Below, piece after piece: positions 1 to 8,680 of a DNA stretch of 64,000 nt. Numbering within the stretch: position 1 is the stretch's first letter; every line of letters starts with the position of its first letter. This DNA comes from Leptospira johnsonii (GTDB taxonomy: Bacteria; Spirochaetota; Leptospiria; Leptospirales; Leptospiraceae): positions 310,001 through 374,000 of the forward strand of contig NZ_BFAY01000005.1 of assembly GCF_003112675.1 (NCBI RefSeq). The letters run 5' to 3'. Made by a program: the position numbers and the translations under genes. The notes beneath the pieces are model-generated. The model was not told the origin of the DNA. It worked only from the letters and a program-made list of their open reading frames with translations, and ran no database searches.

Positions 1-623
1 TTTCTCGAATTTACTTCCTGCTTAGGAAGGAATTCGGGGACGTAAATTCTCCTCTCCAATATTCTAAAGACTACGAATTTGCGATCTCGGTTATCCTTTC
101 CGCACAGTGTACGGATGAAAGGGTAAACCAGGTTACTCCTATATTATTCGCAGAGTTTCCTACCCTGGAAGCTATTGCTTCCGCTCCTTTAAAGAAGATA
201 GAAAAGCTCATTTATTCTACAGGCTTTTATAAGAATAAGGCTAAGTCGGTTTCCGGTTTTGCGAATCTACTTCTCAATGAATACGATGGCAAATTGCCAA
301 AAAGTATCAAGGAACTGATCAAACTTCCGGGCATAGGAAGAAAAACCGCAAACGTAGTTTTAAACGAAATCCATCATATTTCGGAAGGATTCGTAGTAGA
401 CACTCATGTGAAAAGGGTTTCTAAAAAGTTAGGTCTTACCAAACAAACTGATCCGGTAAAAGTGGAGAGGGACCTAATGAAAAATGTTCAATCCGAATAC
501 TGGATGGATCTGTCTTTATATTTCATTTTTTTAGGAAGAAAATACTGTAAGGCGCATAAGACATTCTGCGAGACATGTATTCTGAGAAAAGAATGTCCTT
601 CTTCCACTTCACCCAAAGATTAG
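1..623 (+). CDS. nth: Endonuclease III, 5' end cut by window edge
   Basis: DNA glycosylase/AP lyase that removes oxidised pyrimidines in base excision repair. The frame is open from base 3 with no stop upstream, so the first few codons lie outside the window; about 206 residues are visible against roughly 210 for the E. coli enzyme. The helix-hairpin-helix LPGIGRKTANVV carries the catalytic lysine, and VVDTHVKRVS carries the catalytic aspartate. The C-terminal 4Fe-4S loop has the expected C-x6-C-x2-C-x5-C spacing (CKAHKTFCETC then ILRKEC). It is followed 10 bases later by a thioesterase gene on the same strand, so it probably heads or belongs to the operon ending in uvrC. Confidence 0.95.
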   Translation, partial: SRIYFLLRKEFGDVNSPLQYSKDYEFAISVILSAQCTDERVNQVTPILFAEFPTLEAIASAPLKKIEKLIYSTGFYKNKAKSVSGFANLLLNEYDGKLPKSIKELIKLPGIGRKTANVVLNEIHHISEGFVVDTHVKRVSKKLGLTKQTDPVKVERDLMKNVQSEYWMDLSLYFIFLGRKYCKAHKTFCETCILRKECPSSTSPKD

Positions 624-633
624 AGAGGCCAAA

Positions 634-1065
634 ATGAGCGTAGAAGTCTTTTTAGATGAAAAAATCCAAGGAATGGAATTAAGTACCCAACATATAGTCA
701 TGTCTAGGGACTTAAACCAGCACGGTTTCCTCTTTGGAGGACAGATGCTTGCTTGGATAGACGAGGGCTGTGCGATGTTCGTCATCGAAAAAATAGGATA
801 TTCTAATCTTGTTACAGTAACGATGGATAACGTGATCTTTAAGAGCCCGGGGTTACTCGGAGAGATTATTCAAATTTTTTCTAAAATAGAAAAAGTGGGA
901 AAAAGTTCTATCACCATCCGAAGTGCTGCAATTGCCAAGAACCAGATGAAAAAAGAAATAAGAGAGATCATAGATTGTAGAGTAACCTATGTATGTTTAG
1001 ACGATTCCGGAAAACCATTCCCTTATTTCAGCCAATTCGATCCGGATGAATTTCTAAAGAGATAA
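634..1065 (+). CDS. Acyl-CoA thioesterase, hotdog fold (YciA/BFIT-like)
   Basis: A 143-residue single hotdog domain, the usual size for a YciA-type acyl-CoA hydrolase that cleaves acyl-CoA to free acid and CoA in the cytoplasm. The family signature is visible as DLNQHGFLFGGQMLAWIDEG, where the N/HG stretch and the following acidic residue correspond to the active-site region of this family. A strand-rich C-terminal half follows (TVTMDNVIFKSP, SSITIRSAAI). The start is ATG 634, preceded by AGAGAGGCC. It lies between nth and a GGQ-domain gene with gaps of 10 and 2 bases, so it is co-transcribed with repair genes, though no functional link is apparent. The exact acyl chain specificity cannot be read. 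Confidence 0.88.
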   Translation: MSVEVFLDEKIQGMELSTQHIVMSRDLNQHGFLFGGQMLAWIDEGCAMFVIEKIGYSNLVTVTMDNVIFKSPGLLGEIIQIFSKIEKVGKSSITIRSAAIAKNQMKKEIREIIDCRVTYVCLDDSGKPFPYFSQFDPDEFLKR

Positions 1066-1067
1066 AA

Positions 1068-1490
1068 ATGAGTGCGAAATTCCCGGTTTCTCCTGAAAAA
1101 GTAAACCTTCTTCTTTCCAGAATGCGAAAGTTAGGCATTCGGGAATCAGATCTGGAAGAAACTTTCGTAAGAAGCGGAGGCAAGGGCGGCCAGAACGTAA
1201 ACAAGGTTTCGACTGCCGTCCGATTAGTTTATAAAAAAACAGGCCTCGAAATTAAATGTTCCATCCATCGTACCCAAGGATTAAATAGATATAAGGCCAG
1301 GATTCTTTTGTGCGAAAAATTGGAGGCGGAAATTTTAGAAGCTTCCAAAATAGAAGACCCTAAACTTGCAAAGATCAGAAAGGCCAAGGCGGATAAGGCA
1401 AGAAAAGCTAAAAGAAAGGCCGCTTCTAAGTCTTTATCAGGTCTAAAAAGAAAAACCTCGCCCGAAAACAATTGGGGCGAAGAATATTAA
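1068..1490 (+). CDS. RF-1 domain GGQ protein (ArfB/YaeJ-like peptidyl-tRNA hydrolase)
   Basis: A 140-residue protein made only of the class I release-factor catalytic domain plus a basic tail. SGGKGGQNVNK holds the GGQ tripeptide at residues 40-42, which in this superfamily triggers hydrolysis of peptidyl-tRNA in the ribosomal A site. The downstream signature GLEIKCSIHRTQGLNRYKA also fits. There is no codon-recognition domain. The last 35 residues are Lys/Arg-rich (KIRKAKADKARKAKRKAASK), as in ArfB-type rescue factors whose tail enters the mRNA channel. By family analogy it rescues stalled ribosomes. The call between ArfB and a GGQ paralogue of the C12orf65 type is open. It starts 2 bases after the thioesterase stop and ends 3 bases before uvrC. 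Confidence 0.85.
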   Translation: MSAKFPVSPEKVNLLLSRMRKLGIRESDLEETFVRSGGKGGQNVNKVSTAVRLVYKKTGLEIKCSIHRTQGLNRYKARILLCEKLEAEILEASKIEDPKLAKIRKAKADKARKAKRKAASKSLSGLKRKTSPENNWGEEY

Positions 1491-1493
1491 GTC

Positions 1494-3368
1494 ATGCCGG
1501 AAGTAGTCAATCATACTCTGATTGTAGAAAAACTCAAAAACCTTACGGGCTCTCCAGGTTGTTATCTCTGGAAGAATTCGGAAGGAGAGGTGATCTATGT
1601 AGGCAAGGCCAAAAATCTGGACAAAAGGATCCGCAATTACCTAAAAGAAAAACAAACGGATCTAAAAACCAGATATTTACAGAGAGAAATTTTCGATCTG
1701 GATTGGTTTGCCACTTCCACAGAAAAAGAAGCTTTAATTTTAGAAGCTACACTGATCAAAAAACATAATCCAAGATATAATGTACGTTTAAAAGACGATA
1801 AAAAATATCCGTATATCTGCGTTTCACTTTCGGAACCTTACCCGATGGTTTTTATCACGCGAAAACTAAAAGACAATGGGGACAAATATTTCGGACCTTA
1901 TACGGATGTAAGAACCACTCGGGAAATTTTAGATGTGATTTTGAGAATTTTTCCTATCAGGAAAGTTCGCCAAAAACTCCCGCTTCCTAAGCCCAAACGT
2001 CCTTGTTTGAATTTTCAAATGGGAAGATGTTTAGGGCCTTGCCAAGGAACAGTCCCAGAAGACGAATATGCAGTTATTGTAAATCAGATAATCCAATTTT
2101 TAGAAGGCAAAAAAGAGATCCTAGCAAACGAACTCACTAAACGTATGGACGAATATTCAGGAAAACTGGAGTTCGAGATCGCAGCTCGGTACAGAGACAT
2201 GCTTGGAAGGTTGCAGATCTTCCGCCAAAGACAAACTGTAGTGAGTATGGATGGCGGTGACGAGGATGTGATAGCGTTCGCCCGTAAAGAGGATGAAGGA
2301 CAGGTAGTTCTTATGGAAGTTCGGGGCGGACTTCTGGATAATAAAAAATCTTTTCCTTTGCAAGGTGTGCAAAATTCGACAGAAGAGGAAATATTATCCT
2401 CCTTCTTCCGAGATTATTATATGGGAGCAGGAATGATCCCTGCGAGTATAGTAGTTCCATACGGTTTAAAAGAAGAAGGGGAGACCGTGTTGGATTTCCT
2501 ACAAGAGAAAACCGGCTTTAGACCTAAATTAAGATTTCCTAAAGCAGGAGAGAAAAAGTCCTTATTAAAGATCGCAGAAAAAAACGCGGAACTTGGACTT
2601 ACTGAAAGACTTCTCGCTACTCATTATAAGGACCAAACTGTCGCTTTAAAAGAGATACAAGAGATGTTCCAATTGAAGGAGCCTCCTCATATTATAGAAT
2701 GTTACGATATTTCCCATTTCCAAGGATCTTTTCCTGTGGCGAGTGGTGTGATGTTCGTGGAAGGAAAACCTTTCAAACAGGGTTATAGAAAGTATAATAT
2801 CCGAGGTCATGAAGGGATCAATGATCCTGGAATGATGCACGAGGTAATTTCCAGAAGATTGCAAAGGATCATCAATGAAGATGGAGTCATGCCTGATCTG
2901 ATCGTGATCGATGGAGGTCCAACACAACTGGGAAAGGCATGTGAGGCTGCAGTGGAAGCAGGTGCTGCAAATCTTCCTATGGTGGGACTTGCCAAAAAAA
3001 GAGAAGAGATCTATTTCCCAGGAGAAAGTTCTCCATATAGTTTCGATATGAATTCACCTGGAATGAGATTACTCCGACATCTTAGGGATGAGGCACATAG
3101 ATTCGGTGTCGAACACCATCGTTCTAGACGAAATCGAGAAGCTTTAACCGGTCTTATCCGAGAAGTTCCAGATATAGGTCTAAAAAGAAGTAAACTATTA
3201 CTACAATCATTCTCCGGTCAGAAAAAGATTGAGGAAGCAAATGTAGCAGAACTCATGAAGGTCCCGGGTATAGGAGACGCGTTAGCAGAAAAGATTTATA
3301 ACTATTTTCATTCCACCTCTATGTCCGACGGAATCATAATTCCAGAAAATTCCTCAACTAATTCCTAA
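1494..3368 (+). CDS. uvrC: Excinuclease ABC subunit C
   Basis: The dual-incision nuclease of nucleotide excision repair; it cuts 3' and 5' of a lesion after UvrA/UvrB loading. At 624 residues it has full family length. The N-terminal GIY-YIG domain is visible at about residues 20-45 ([20 protein letters not shown]). A cysteine-bearing middle segment follows ([15 protein letters not shown]), then a UVR motif around residues 205-240 that contacts UvrB. The RNase H-like 5' nuclease has YDISHFQG and [15 protein letters not shown]. Two C-terminal helix-hairpin-helix units end in [16 protein letters not shown]. The ATG is 3 bases after the previous stop, so translation is probably coupled. The partner uvrA lies at 41526; uvrB is not in the window. 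Confidence 0.97.
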   Translation: MPEVVNHTLIVEKLKNLTGSPGCYLWKNSEGEVIYVGKAKNLDKRIRNYLKEKQTDLKTRYLQREIFDLDWFATSTEKEALILEATLIKKHNPRYNVRLKDDKKYPYICVSLSEPYPMVFITRKLKDNGDKYFGPYTDVRTTREILDVILRIFPIRKVRQKLPLPKPKRPCLNFQMGRCLGPCQGTVPEDEYAVIVNQIIQFLEGKKEILANELTKRMDEYSGKLEFEIAARYRDMLGRLQIFRQRQTVVSMDGGDEDVIAFARKEDEGQVVLMEVRGGLLDNKKSFPLQGVQNSTEEEILSSFFRDYYMGAGMIPASIVVPYGLKEEGETVLDFLQEKTGFRPKLRFPKAGEKKSLLKIAEKNAELGLTERLLATHYKDQTVALKEIQEMFQLKEPPHIIECYDISHFQGSFPVASGVMFVEGKPFKQGYRKYNIRGHEGINDPGMMHEVISRRLQRIINEDGVMPDLIVIDGGPTQLGKACEAAVEAGAANLPMVGLAKKREEIYFPGESSPYSFDMNSPGMRLLRHLRDEAHRFGVEHHRSRRNREALTGLIREVPDIGLKRSKLLLQSFSGQKKIEEANVAELMKVPGIGDALAEKIYNYFHSTSMSDGIIIPENSSTNS

Positions 3369-3417
3369 AAATCGTAAGTGAGAAGTTTTTCCCCAGACAA
3401 GTAGCTCTGGAGGAAAA

Positions 3418-5523
3418 ATGCGAACACTGATATTTACCTTTGTCTCAATCATCTTTTTTATTTCGGCTTCTTGTAAACAGGACTCAGATTCTGAGTTAGT
3501 CTGGAAAGAAACTGAAAAGTCTGTCCAGTTCCTATACGATCCTTTCTATAAAGAGTATCCGAGGATTCTTTCGGATCTAGTCCAAGAGAATGGACAGACT
3601 TGTTTTGCCTCTGGAGAAGATCCCAATTTTAAGATCCAGGTCTGCATAAACGAAGAAGGAATCTCGCAATTTGCACAAATTCTTTCCTCTTGGAAAGAAG
3701 ATACGCTGGTTTCTGAATTCAACTCTCTCCTTTCGGACGGTTCCGAATACAGGATCGGAACGTATCCGTTTTCTGGAATTAAGAACAAGATTGAAACCTA
3801 CAAATTTGCACTTATTGGAGACAGAAAATTTAATTCTTTAAGCAGCCGATTGGCATGGGATAGATCTCAATTCAATCTTAAAAATCATTTTAAAACATTT
3901 AGTATATTCTTCCTTTCTAATGGAACATACATATTGGTTCTTTCTCCTTTTGGAGATAGAGATGTTTATCTAGGACTTTCTTTTAGAGCGCCTGGTCTGG
4001 AAGAAGAGATCCAAAATTTGCTTCGAGCCAAAAATGAGATCGGTTTGGAAACCTGCGTTTCTTCTTTGCCAATCGTCACCGAAATTTTCGGTGAAACCTC
4101 CAGTTTAGGAAGGTGGATTGAGATCTATAATCCAAACACTTTCCCGATCTGCGAAGAAGGTATGGAACTAGGTTTATTCGGAACCAAGGTTTCAATTCCA
4201 AAAACAACAGGTTTTCTTTCTCCTTACGAGTCACGGGTTTATGCAGAAGACACAGCTTCATTCGAAAGGATATCTCTTTCAGGGATCAAATGGGCAGATC
4301 TGAAAAAGCCGGGCAAACTTAGCCTAACCCGAGAAGGTCTTTCTTTCGAGTTCAATCTTCCTGGAACAGGATATCTATTCGGAGAAACGTATTATTCTTG
4401 GAAGGGAAATTCTTTCTCTAACTGTGAAACTTCTTCTAAATTTTGTATGGATCCTGGAGAGAATCAAACCTCCGAACCTGAGAGTAAGTCCAGTTGTGAT
4501 CCAAATGATTTTGAATTAGAGGAATTGAATCCAAATGGATTATTGCATAAGCATATTTTACATGAAGATTGGAAATACTTAGATCTGATCTATAAAGGGA
4601 GGAAAATTTGTGATCCTTCTTCTTTAAAGATCAACTGGGGAAAAAATCTTTTCCCGATCAGGATCTCCAGGAAAATTTCGGAAGGGGAGCTGCTTAGTAT
4701 TGGAAATCTTCCATTTCTATTAGGAAATTCTTCTTATTCCTTTTCGATCTTTAAATCTGTCGCTGCGACTGATAAAGTTTCCTTATCGAATTCTAAAGGA
4801 ATAGAGAAGGTTCTTTGGGATGGGAACTTTCAAACTCCTAAGGGAAGTCCGACTCGTATCGTTCTCCAAAAAACGAATGGAGAAACTGTTAGTATTTGTT
4901 TTGAGAATGGAAATATATTTCTTCATCCATATGTAAATGCAGATTCTGATTATGTACAGTCAGAGATCGGTTTGGAAAATTCCAGGACTTCTGCAGGTAG
5001 AAAGTTTTGTCCAAGAAAGGAAGTAGACAAAGCTAAATTTTCAGAAGTTTCGTGGATGGGATCTTACCAAGGAGTAGATCCGATTTCTAAAGATAGATTT
5101 CTGGAGTTTGTATCGCTTTCTGAAAACTATCCCGATTCTGCTTATCTAGAGATTATCCAAGGAAACGGAACTGTAATTTCTATTCTTTTACCTTTGGAGA
5201 AAGAAAGCCTTACTGTCCTTTCTTCCGGAAAATCTATTTGTTTTCCGCAAACCGAGTTTTGGAAGGATACAAGTTTCAGTTTACCTTCTTCTGGATCGAA
5301 TATTCTCAGAGTTTATGATCCATACAGTGGAGAACTTTGGGATGAGTTTATTTATACTTCATCCGGTCCTGGTATAAACGATACCAGAAACAAAATTCGA
5401 AAGTCTGCATATTCAAAAATGGAATACGGTTCGAGGGTTTGGTCGGTAAGCCAATATTTGGGAAAGCCTTATCGTGATCCTGGTTGCGCTTTGACAGATG
5501 CTCATCCTGGGATTTTGGAATAA
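3418..5523 (+). CDS. Large lipoprotein with lamin-tail-like repeats
   Basis: A 701-residue probable lipoprotein with a strong Shine-Dalgarno (GGAGG, 3409-3413). The signal peptide ends in a spirochaetal lipobox ISASC with Cys19. After an N-terminal region of about 200 residues, I see at least two, perhaps three, segments resembling lamin tail domains. The clearest is about 217-320 (IVTEIFGETSSLGRWIEIYNPN), then a weaker one at about 364-440 and another at about 541-650 (FSEVSWMGSYQ, then RFLEFVSLSE). Lamin tail domains are immunoglobulin-like folds common on secreted bacterial nucleases and surface proteins. Cysteines are frequent, one or two per repeat. It is followed 11 bases later by a barrel protein gene and then a PLD-fold lipoprotein. 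The function is unknown; a surface scaffold or substrate-binding role is an inference. Confidence 0.75.
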   Translation: MRTLIFTFVSIIFFISASCKQDSDSELVWKETEKSVQFLYDPFYKEYPRILSDLVQENGQTCFASGEDPNFKIQVCINEEGISQFAQILSSWKEDTLVSEFNSLLSDGSEYRIGTYPFSGIKNKIETYKFALIGDRKFNSLSSRLAWDRSQFNLKNHFKTFSIFFLSNGTYILVLSPFGDRDVYLGLSFRAPGLEEEIQNLLRAKNEIGLETCVSSLPIVTEIFGETSSLGRWIEIYNPNTFPICEEGMELGLFGTKVSIPKTTGFLSPYESRVYAEDTASFERISLSGIKWADLKKPGKLSLTREGLSFEFNLPGTGYLFGETYYSWKGNSFSNCETSSKFCMDPGENQTSEPESKSSCDPNDFELEELNPNGLLHKHILHEDWKYLDLIYKGRKICDPSSLKINWGKNLFPIRISRKISEGELLSIGNLPFLLGNSSYSFSIFKSVAATDKVSLSNSKGIEKVLWDGNFQTPKGSPTRIVLQKTNGETVSICFENGNIFLHPYVNADSDYVQSEIGLENSRTSAGRKFCPRKEVDKAKFSEVSWMGSYQGVDPISKDRFLEFVSLSENYPDSAYLEIIQGNGTVISILLPLEKESLTVLSSGKSICFPQTEFWKDTSFSLPSSGSNILRVYDPYSGELWDEFIYTSSGPGINDTRNKIRKSAYSKMEYGSRVWSVSQYLGKPYRDPGCALTDAHPGILE

Positions 5524-5534
5524 GAAGAAACCTC

Positions 5535-6920
5535 ATGAAAAGAATCTTCTTCTTATTTCTATTTTTATCGGCCCGAGTCGTATCTTCCCAAGAAATTCGG
5601 GATCCTTCTTTAGAGATATATTTCCAGTGGATCTTGTTTAGGACCCAAGGAAGGATTTCAGACGAAAAAGAAAGTTCTAGGATTTCAGCATTGTCTTCTC
5701 CTGCAATACTTGGCTTCAAATTCGAGAAGTATAACGGGAAATTCCAAACAAACTTAGATTGGACCCTTATCTCCACTACTAATTCAGGACTTGTGTTTTT
5801 GCCAGGAAGAAACTCTTACTTCGGGTTCCTGTATAAGGGTTTTTTATGGGGAGCCGGAAGAAAGTCAGATCCGGATGAATTTCCCTCCTGGTCTTCTTGG
5901 AAAGACGGAGTAGAAGGACTCTTTGCGGAAACTGAATTGGATCGGATCAAGATCAGATTCGACGTTTTGGATCTATACAGAGGATTTCCCTTGTTAGAAA
6001 ACCAATGGTTAAAATTGCAAGGAAGGGAACTATTCCTTCCGAAACAAGCAAGAGACGAATTAATCGCTGAAAAAGATGATTCGCTAGTTTCACAATCCAG
6101 ATATAGGGCAGGCATAAGTCTGACTGGAAACAAGGAAGATCGTCTTGTTTATCGATTTAGGGTGCGTTATCTTTCTTTGGGAGACTGGGGAAGGTTCGGG
6201 TCGGATACAAAGGAATCTAAAGCGGAAATGATAGAAGGAGACCGAGACTACTTAGTAGAATGGAGACTAGGACTCGGATTTCTCTGGAAGGTATTTTATA
6301 TTTCCGGGGATTTTTTTCTTACCAGAGGGATCGATAAGACTGGATACCATCCTAATCGTTCTGAAAGATCCGTACCAATCAGTGGAGAAGCTCTTCGATT
6401 TGATTTAGGTTTTTATAATTCTTACGGAAAAATTTCCTTTTTCGGATTTTTACCGGATCGAGAGAAAAAATCCTCTCAAGGTGAAATTTTAGAAATGGGT
6501 TTTGTAGGAATGGGAGCTTCTCCCATTTCGAACCCGATCTTACAACAAATCTGGGGATTCTATCCTTCTGCTTGGATTACAGACCAGGGGTTAGAAAGGG
6601 AAGAGACAAATTTTCCAGGTAAAAGGCCTGCAAATCTATTCGGTTGGAAGGCGGAAGGAAAGTTTTCAGGAATTTCTCCCGGGATCCATTTTACATATAT
6701 CGGATTCTTGAAAGAAGAGAATTCATCCTCCGGTCTTTGGGCAGTTTCAAAAAATATGCAAAATAAATTCATAAGAGAGGCAGGTGTAAGTATTGCCTGG
6801 TCTCCATTGGAAGATGGATCAGCAAAGATCGAAGTAGACTTAGGAGGTTTTGAATCAGACGAAACAACAGGACTTAGGCAATGGTACATGCTTTTTAAGA
6901 TAGGAGGAGTTTGGAAATGA
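5535..6920 (+). CDS. Probable outer-membrane beta-barrel protein, unknown function
   Basis: 461 residues from ATG 5535; a longer in-frame start at 5484 lies inside the previous gene and lacks a signal peptide. The 5535 start gives a clean cleavable signal (KRIFFLFLFLSARVVSSQE) and has AAGAAG upstream. The mature part is rich in aromatic-girdled alternating strands (for example YRFRVRYLSLGD, FYISGDFFLTRG, AGVSIAWSPLEDG) with Gly/Trp/Tyr abundance and no hydrophobic helices, suggesting a barrel of many strands. The C-terminus reads MLFKIGGVWK, so the usual terminal Phe is not at the very end. Its stop overlaps the next gene's start by ATGA. Position between two lipoproteins suggests an outer-membrane partner. 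I do not recognise a named family. Confidence 0.7.
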   Translation: MKRIFFLFLFLSARVVSSQEIRDPSLEIYFQWILFRTQGRISDEKESSRISALSSPAILGFKFEKYNGKFQTNLDWTLISTTNSGLVFLPGRNSYFGFLYKGFLWGAGRKSDPDEFPSWSSWKDGVEGLFAETELDRIKIRFDVLDLYRGFPLLENQWLKLQGRELFLPKQARDELIAEKDDSLVSQSRYRAGISLTGNKEDRLVYRFRVRYLSLGDWGRFGSDTKESKAEMIEGDRDYLVEWRLGLGFLWKVFYISGDFFLTRGIDKTGYHPNRSERSVPISGEALRFDLGFYNSYGKISFFGFLPDREKKSSQGEILEMGFVGMGASPISNPILQQIWGFYPSAWITDQGLEREETNFPGKRPANLFGWKAEGKFSGISPGIHFTYIGFLKEENSSSGLWAVSKNMQNKFIREAGVSIAWSPLEDGSAKIEVDLGGFESDETTGLRQWYMLFKIGGVWK

Positions 6921-8680
6921 ATAAGTTGATCCTGATCCTACTTGTATTTCTTTTTCTCCCTACCTGCGAAAGAACAGAAGAAGATATATCTCTTTTCTGG
7001 GAGGATGAATTATATCCTAAGGTTTTCTTTTCCTATCCAGGTAGGTTTGTTCCAATTGGCAAAAAGAGAAATGTAAGGGACGAGATCTTACGAATTATCC
7101 GAGAAACTAAAGAATCTATCTATATGCATATCTATTCTTTCGATGATCCGGAGATTGAATCAGAACTTTTGAAAGCTGACAAAAGAGGCGTTCATTTGGA
7201 ACTCATGGGAGAATGGGGAAAAACGTATCCAAATTCTATTCTACCTTTTCTTAAATATTGGAAAGGAACTGGGCTACAACATACCAAGGTTTTGGTTTCG
7301 GATAGATCTTTAGTATTTCTTGGAACTGGTAATTTTACTTATTACGGTTTGGAACAGGATCATAATGGGTATTTAGAATTCAAACTGAACGGGAGAGAAT
7401 GGGGAAACTTTTATTCCTTTTTAAAGGAAGAATATCCATTTCCTGTTTTGAAAATTGGTGAATTAGAATTTTGGAATTCTCCTTTGGAGGGAAATCTAAT
7501 CCAGAACAGACTTTTGGATTCTGTTTTGTCTTCTAGACATTCTATCCGCTATCTGATCTTTGATCATTATGATCCGATTTTAAGTTCAGGATTTACTCGC
7601 GCAAATCATAGATCTATTAGCGGGACCTATAATCGGCCTGTGGATCCGGAAGGTGATATTCTTTCCGGAATTCCCGGGATCGAGATTTTGGAAGATGGAA
7701 ATGAAGATATTTTAGATGATCCGACGATCGGTAAAGGAGGACTTCTTCATCATAAAACTATGATCTTAGATGATTTGGAAGTTCTGACGGGTTCTTATAA
7801 TTATTCTCTGAGCGCAAGGGATTCTAATCGAGAAATTTTGATCGCCATGAAGGATGCACGCATCGCAGATGAATTTAAACAAGAATGGGAGAATATACGA
7901 AACAAATCCAAACGTGTAGAATCTTTTGAATCGGAATTGCGGACTCGAAACACTTATAGCTTTGAGCCTGAGAACGACCAGATCTGCAGATCAAATATAC
8001 AAACAGAGGATTCGTTTTTAGAGGTTGGATTCGCTTGGTTTCGTTGGATCAATTTGTATCTCTGGAAGGAAGAATCTTGTAAGTCCATAACCGACTATGA
8101 ATCTATCAGTTCTCATTATTTTGGAGGAAAAAACGAATTTCCAAAAGATGGAACGGAAGATCTAGGAATTCGACATTTTTCTAGATCCGGAGAGTTGGGA
8201 TTTTCTTTTCCCAAATCAAACTTGATGGCAGAGTTCGAATCAGGTATTTTAAAACCTTCTTTCTTTTTAAGACCATCCCAATTTTTAGGAGCAGGAGGAG
8301 CCTGGGTTTTTCCGGAAAATTCTGAACTAAAAGATCTTCTTCTTTTTGAAAATTCTCCAAAACAAGTCTGGATCTTAGAAAGAAGTAAACTTCCTCAGAA
8401 GCTCGGAATTTCAGTAGAAGATAGTGTATTCTATACTTCGGAAAGTATAAGTTCTAATGCAGGCGTGGTCTTGGTCGAATATGAGAACTTCGGGTTGTAT
8501 TTTTGTTATAAGTCCATCAATTATAATCTGAATTGGCCGGAGCAGGTCTTATTTGCCATTTACAATTTCAGGGAAGCTTCCAGCTTTCCTGACCAATATT
8601 CTAAATCCAATTTGGAATATTTTGCAGAACCGGGACTTCCAAACAGAAGAAGGAAAAACTTATGCGTTATCTCTCTTTGA
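6917..8680 (+). CDS. Phospholipase D-fold lipoprotein (two HKD motifs)
   Basis: 587 residues from ATG 6917, which shares ATGA with the previous stop; a TTG at 6911 is a less likely start. The signal peptide ends in LPTC, a permissive lipobox with Cys17. The core has two intact HxK(x)4D motifs: H122-K124-D129 followed by GTGN, and H278-K280-D285 followed by GSYNYS. Both halves needed for one PLD active site are therefore present. Family members are phosphodiesterases that act on phospholipids or nucleic acids. The C-terminal 250 residues, starting near a segment SFLEVGFAWFRWINLYLW, resemble the lamin-tail-like units of the lipoprotein at 3418. A surface nuclease or lipase is likely, but the substrate is unknown. 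The 3' end overlaps the convergent O-antigen ligase gene by 21 bases. Confidence 0.82.
   Translation: MNKLILILLVFLFLPTCERTEEDISLFWEDELYPKVFFSYPGRFVPIGKKRNVRDEILRIIRETKESIYMHIYSFDDPEIESELLKADKRGVHLELMGEWGKTYPNSILPFLKYWKGTGLQHTKVLVSDRSLVFLGTGNFTYYGLEQDHNGYLEFKLNGREWGNFYSFLKEEYPFPVLKIGELEFWNSPLEGNLIQNRLLDSVLSSRHSIRYLIFDHYDPILSSGFTRANHRSISGTYNRPVDPEGDILSGIPGIEILEDGNEDILDDPTIGKGGLLHHKTMILDDLEVLTGSYNYSLSARDSNREILIAMKDARIADEFKQEWENIRNKSKRVESFESELRTRNTYSFEPENDQICRSNIQTEDSFLEVGFAWFRWINLYLWKEESCKSITDYESISSHYFGGKNEFPKDGTEDLGIRHFSRSGELGFSFPKSNLMAEFESGILKPSFFLRPSQFLGAGGAWVFPENSELKDLLLFENSPKQVWILERSKLPQKLGISVEDSVFYTSESISSNAGVVLVEYENFGLYFCYKSINYNLNWPEQVLFAIYNFREASSFPDQYSKSNLEYFAEPGLPNRRRKNLCVISL

Noticed and set aside
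3376..3417. Hairpin CCAGA/TCTGG before the large lipoprotein
   Set aside because: Five-pair stem overlapping the ribosome site; too short to claim function.
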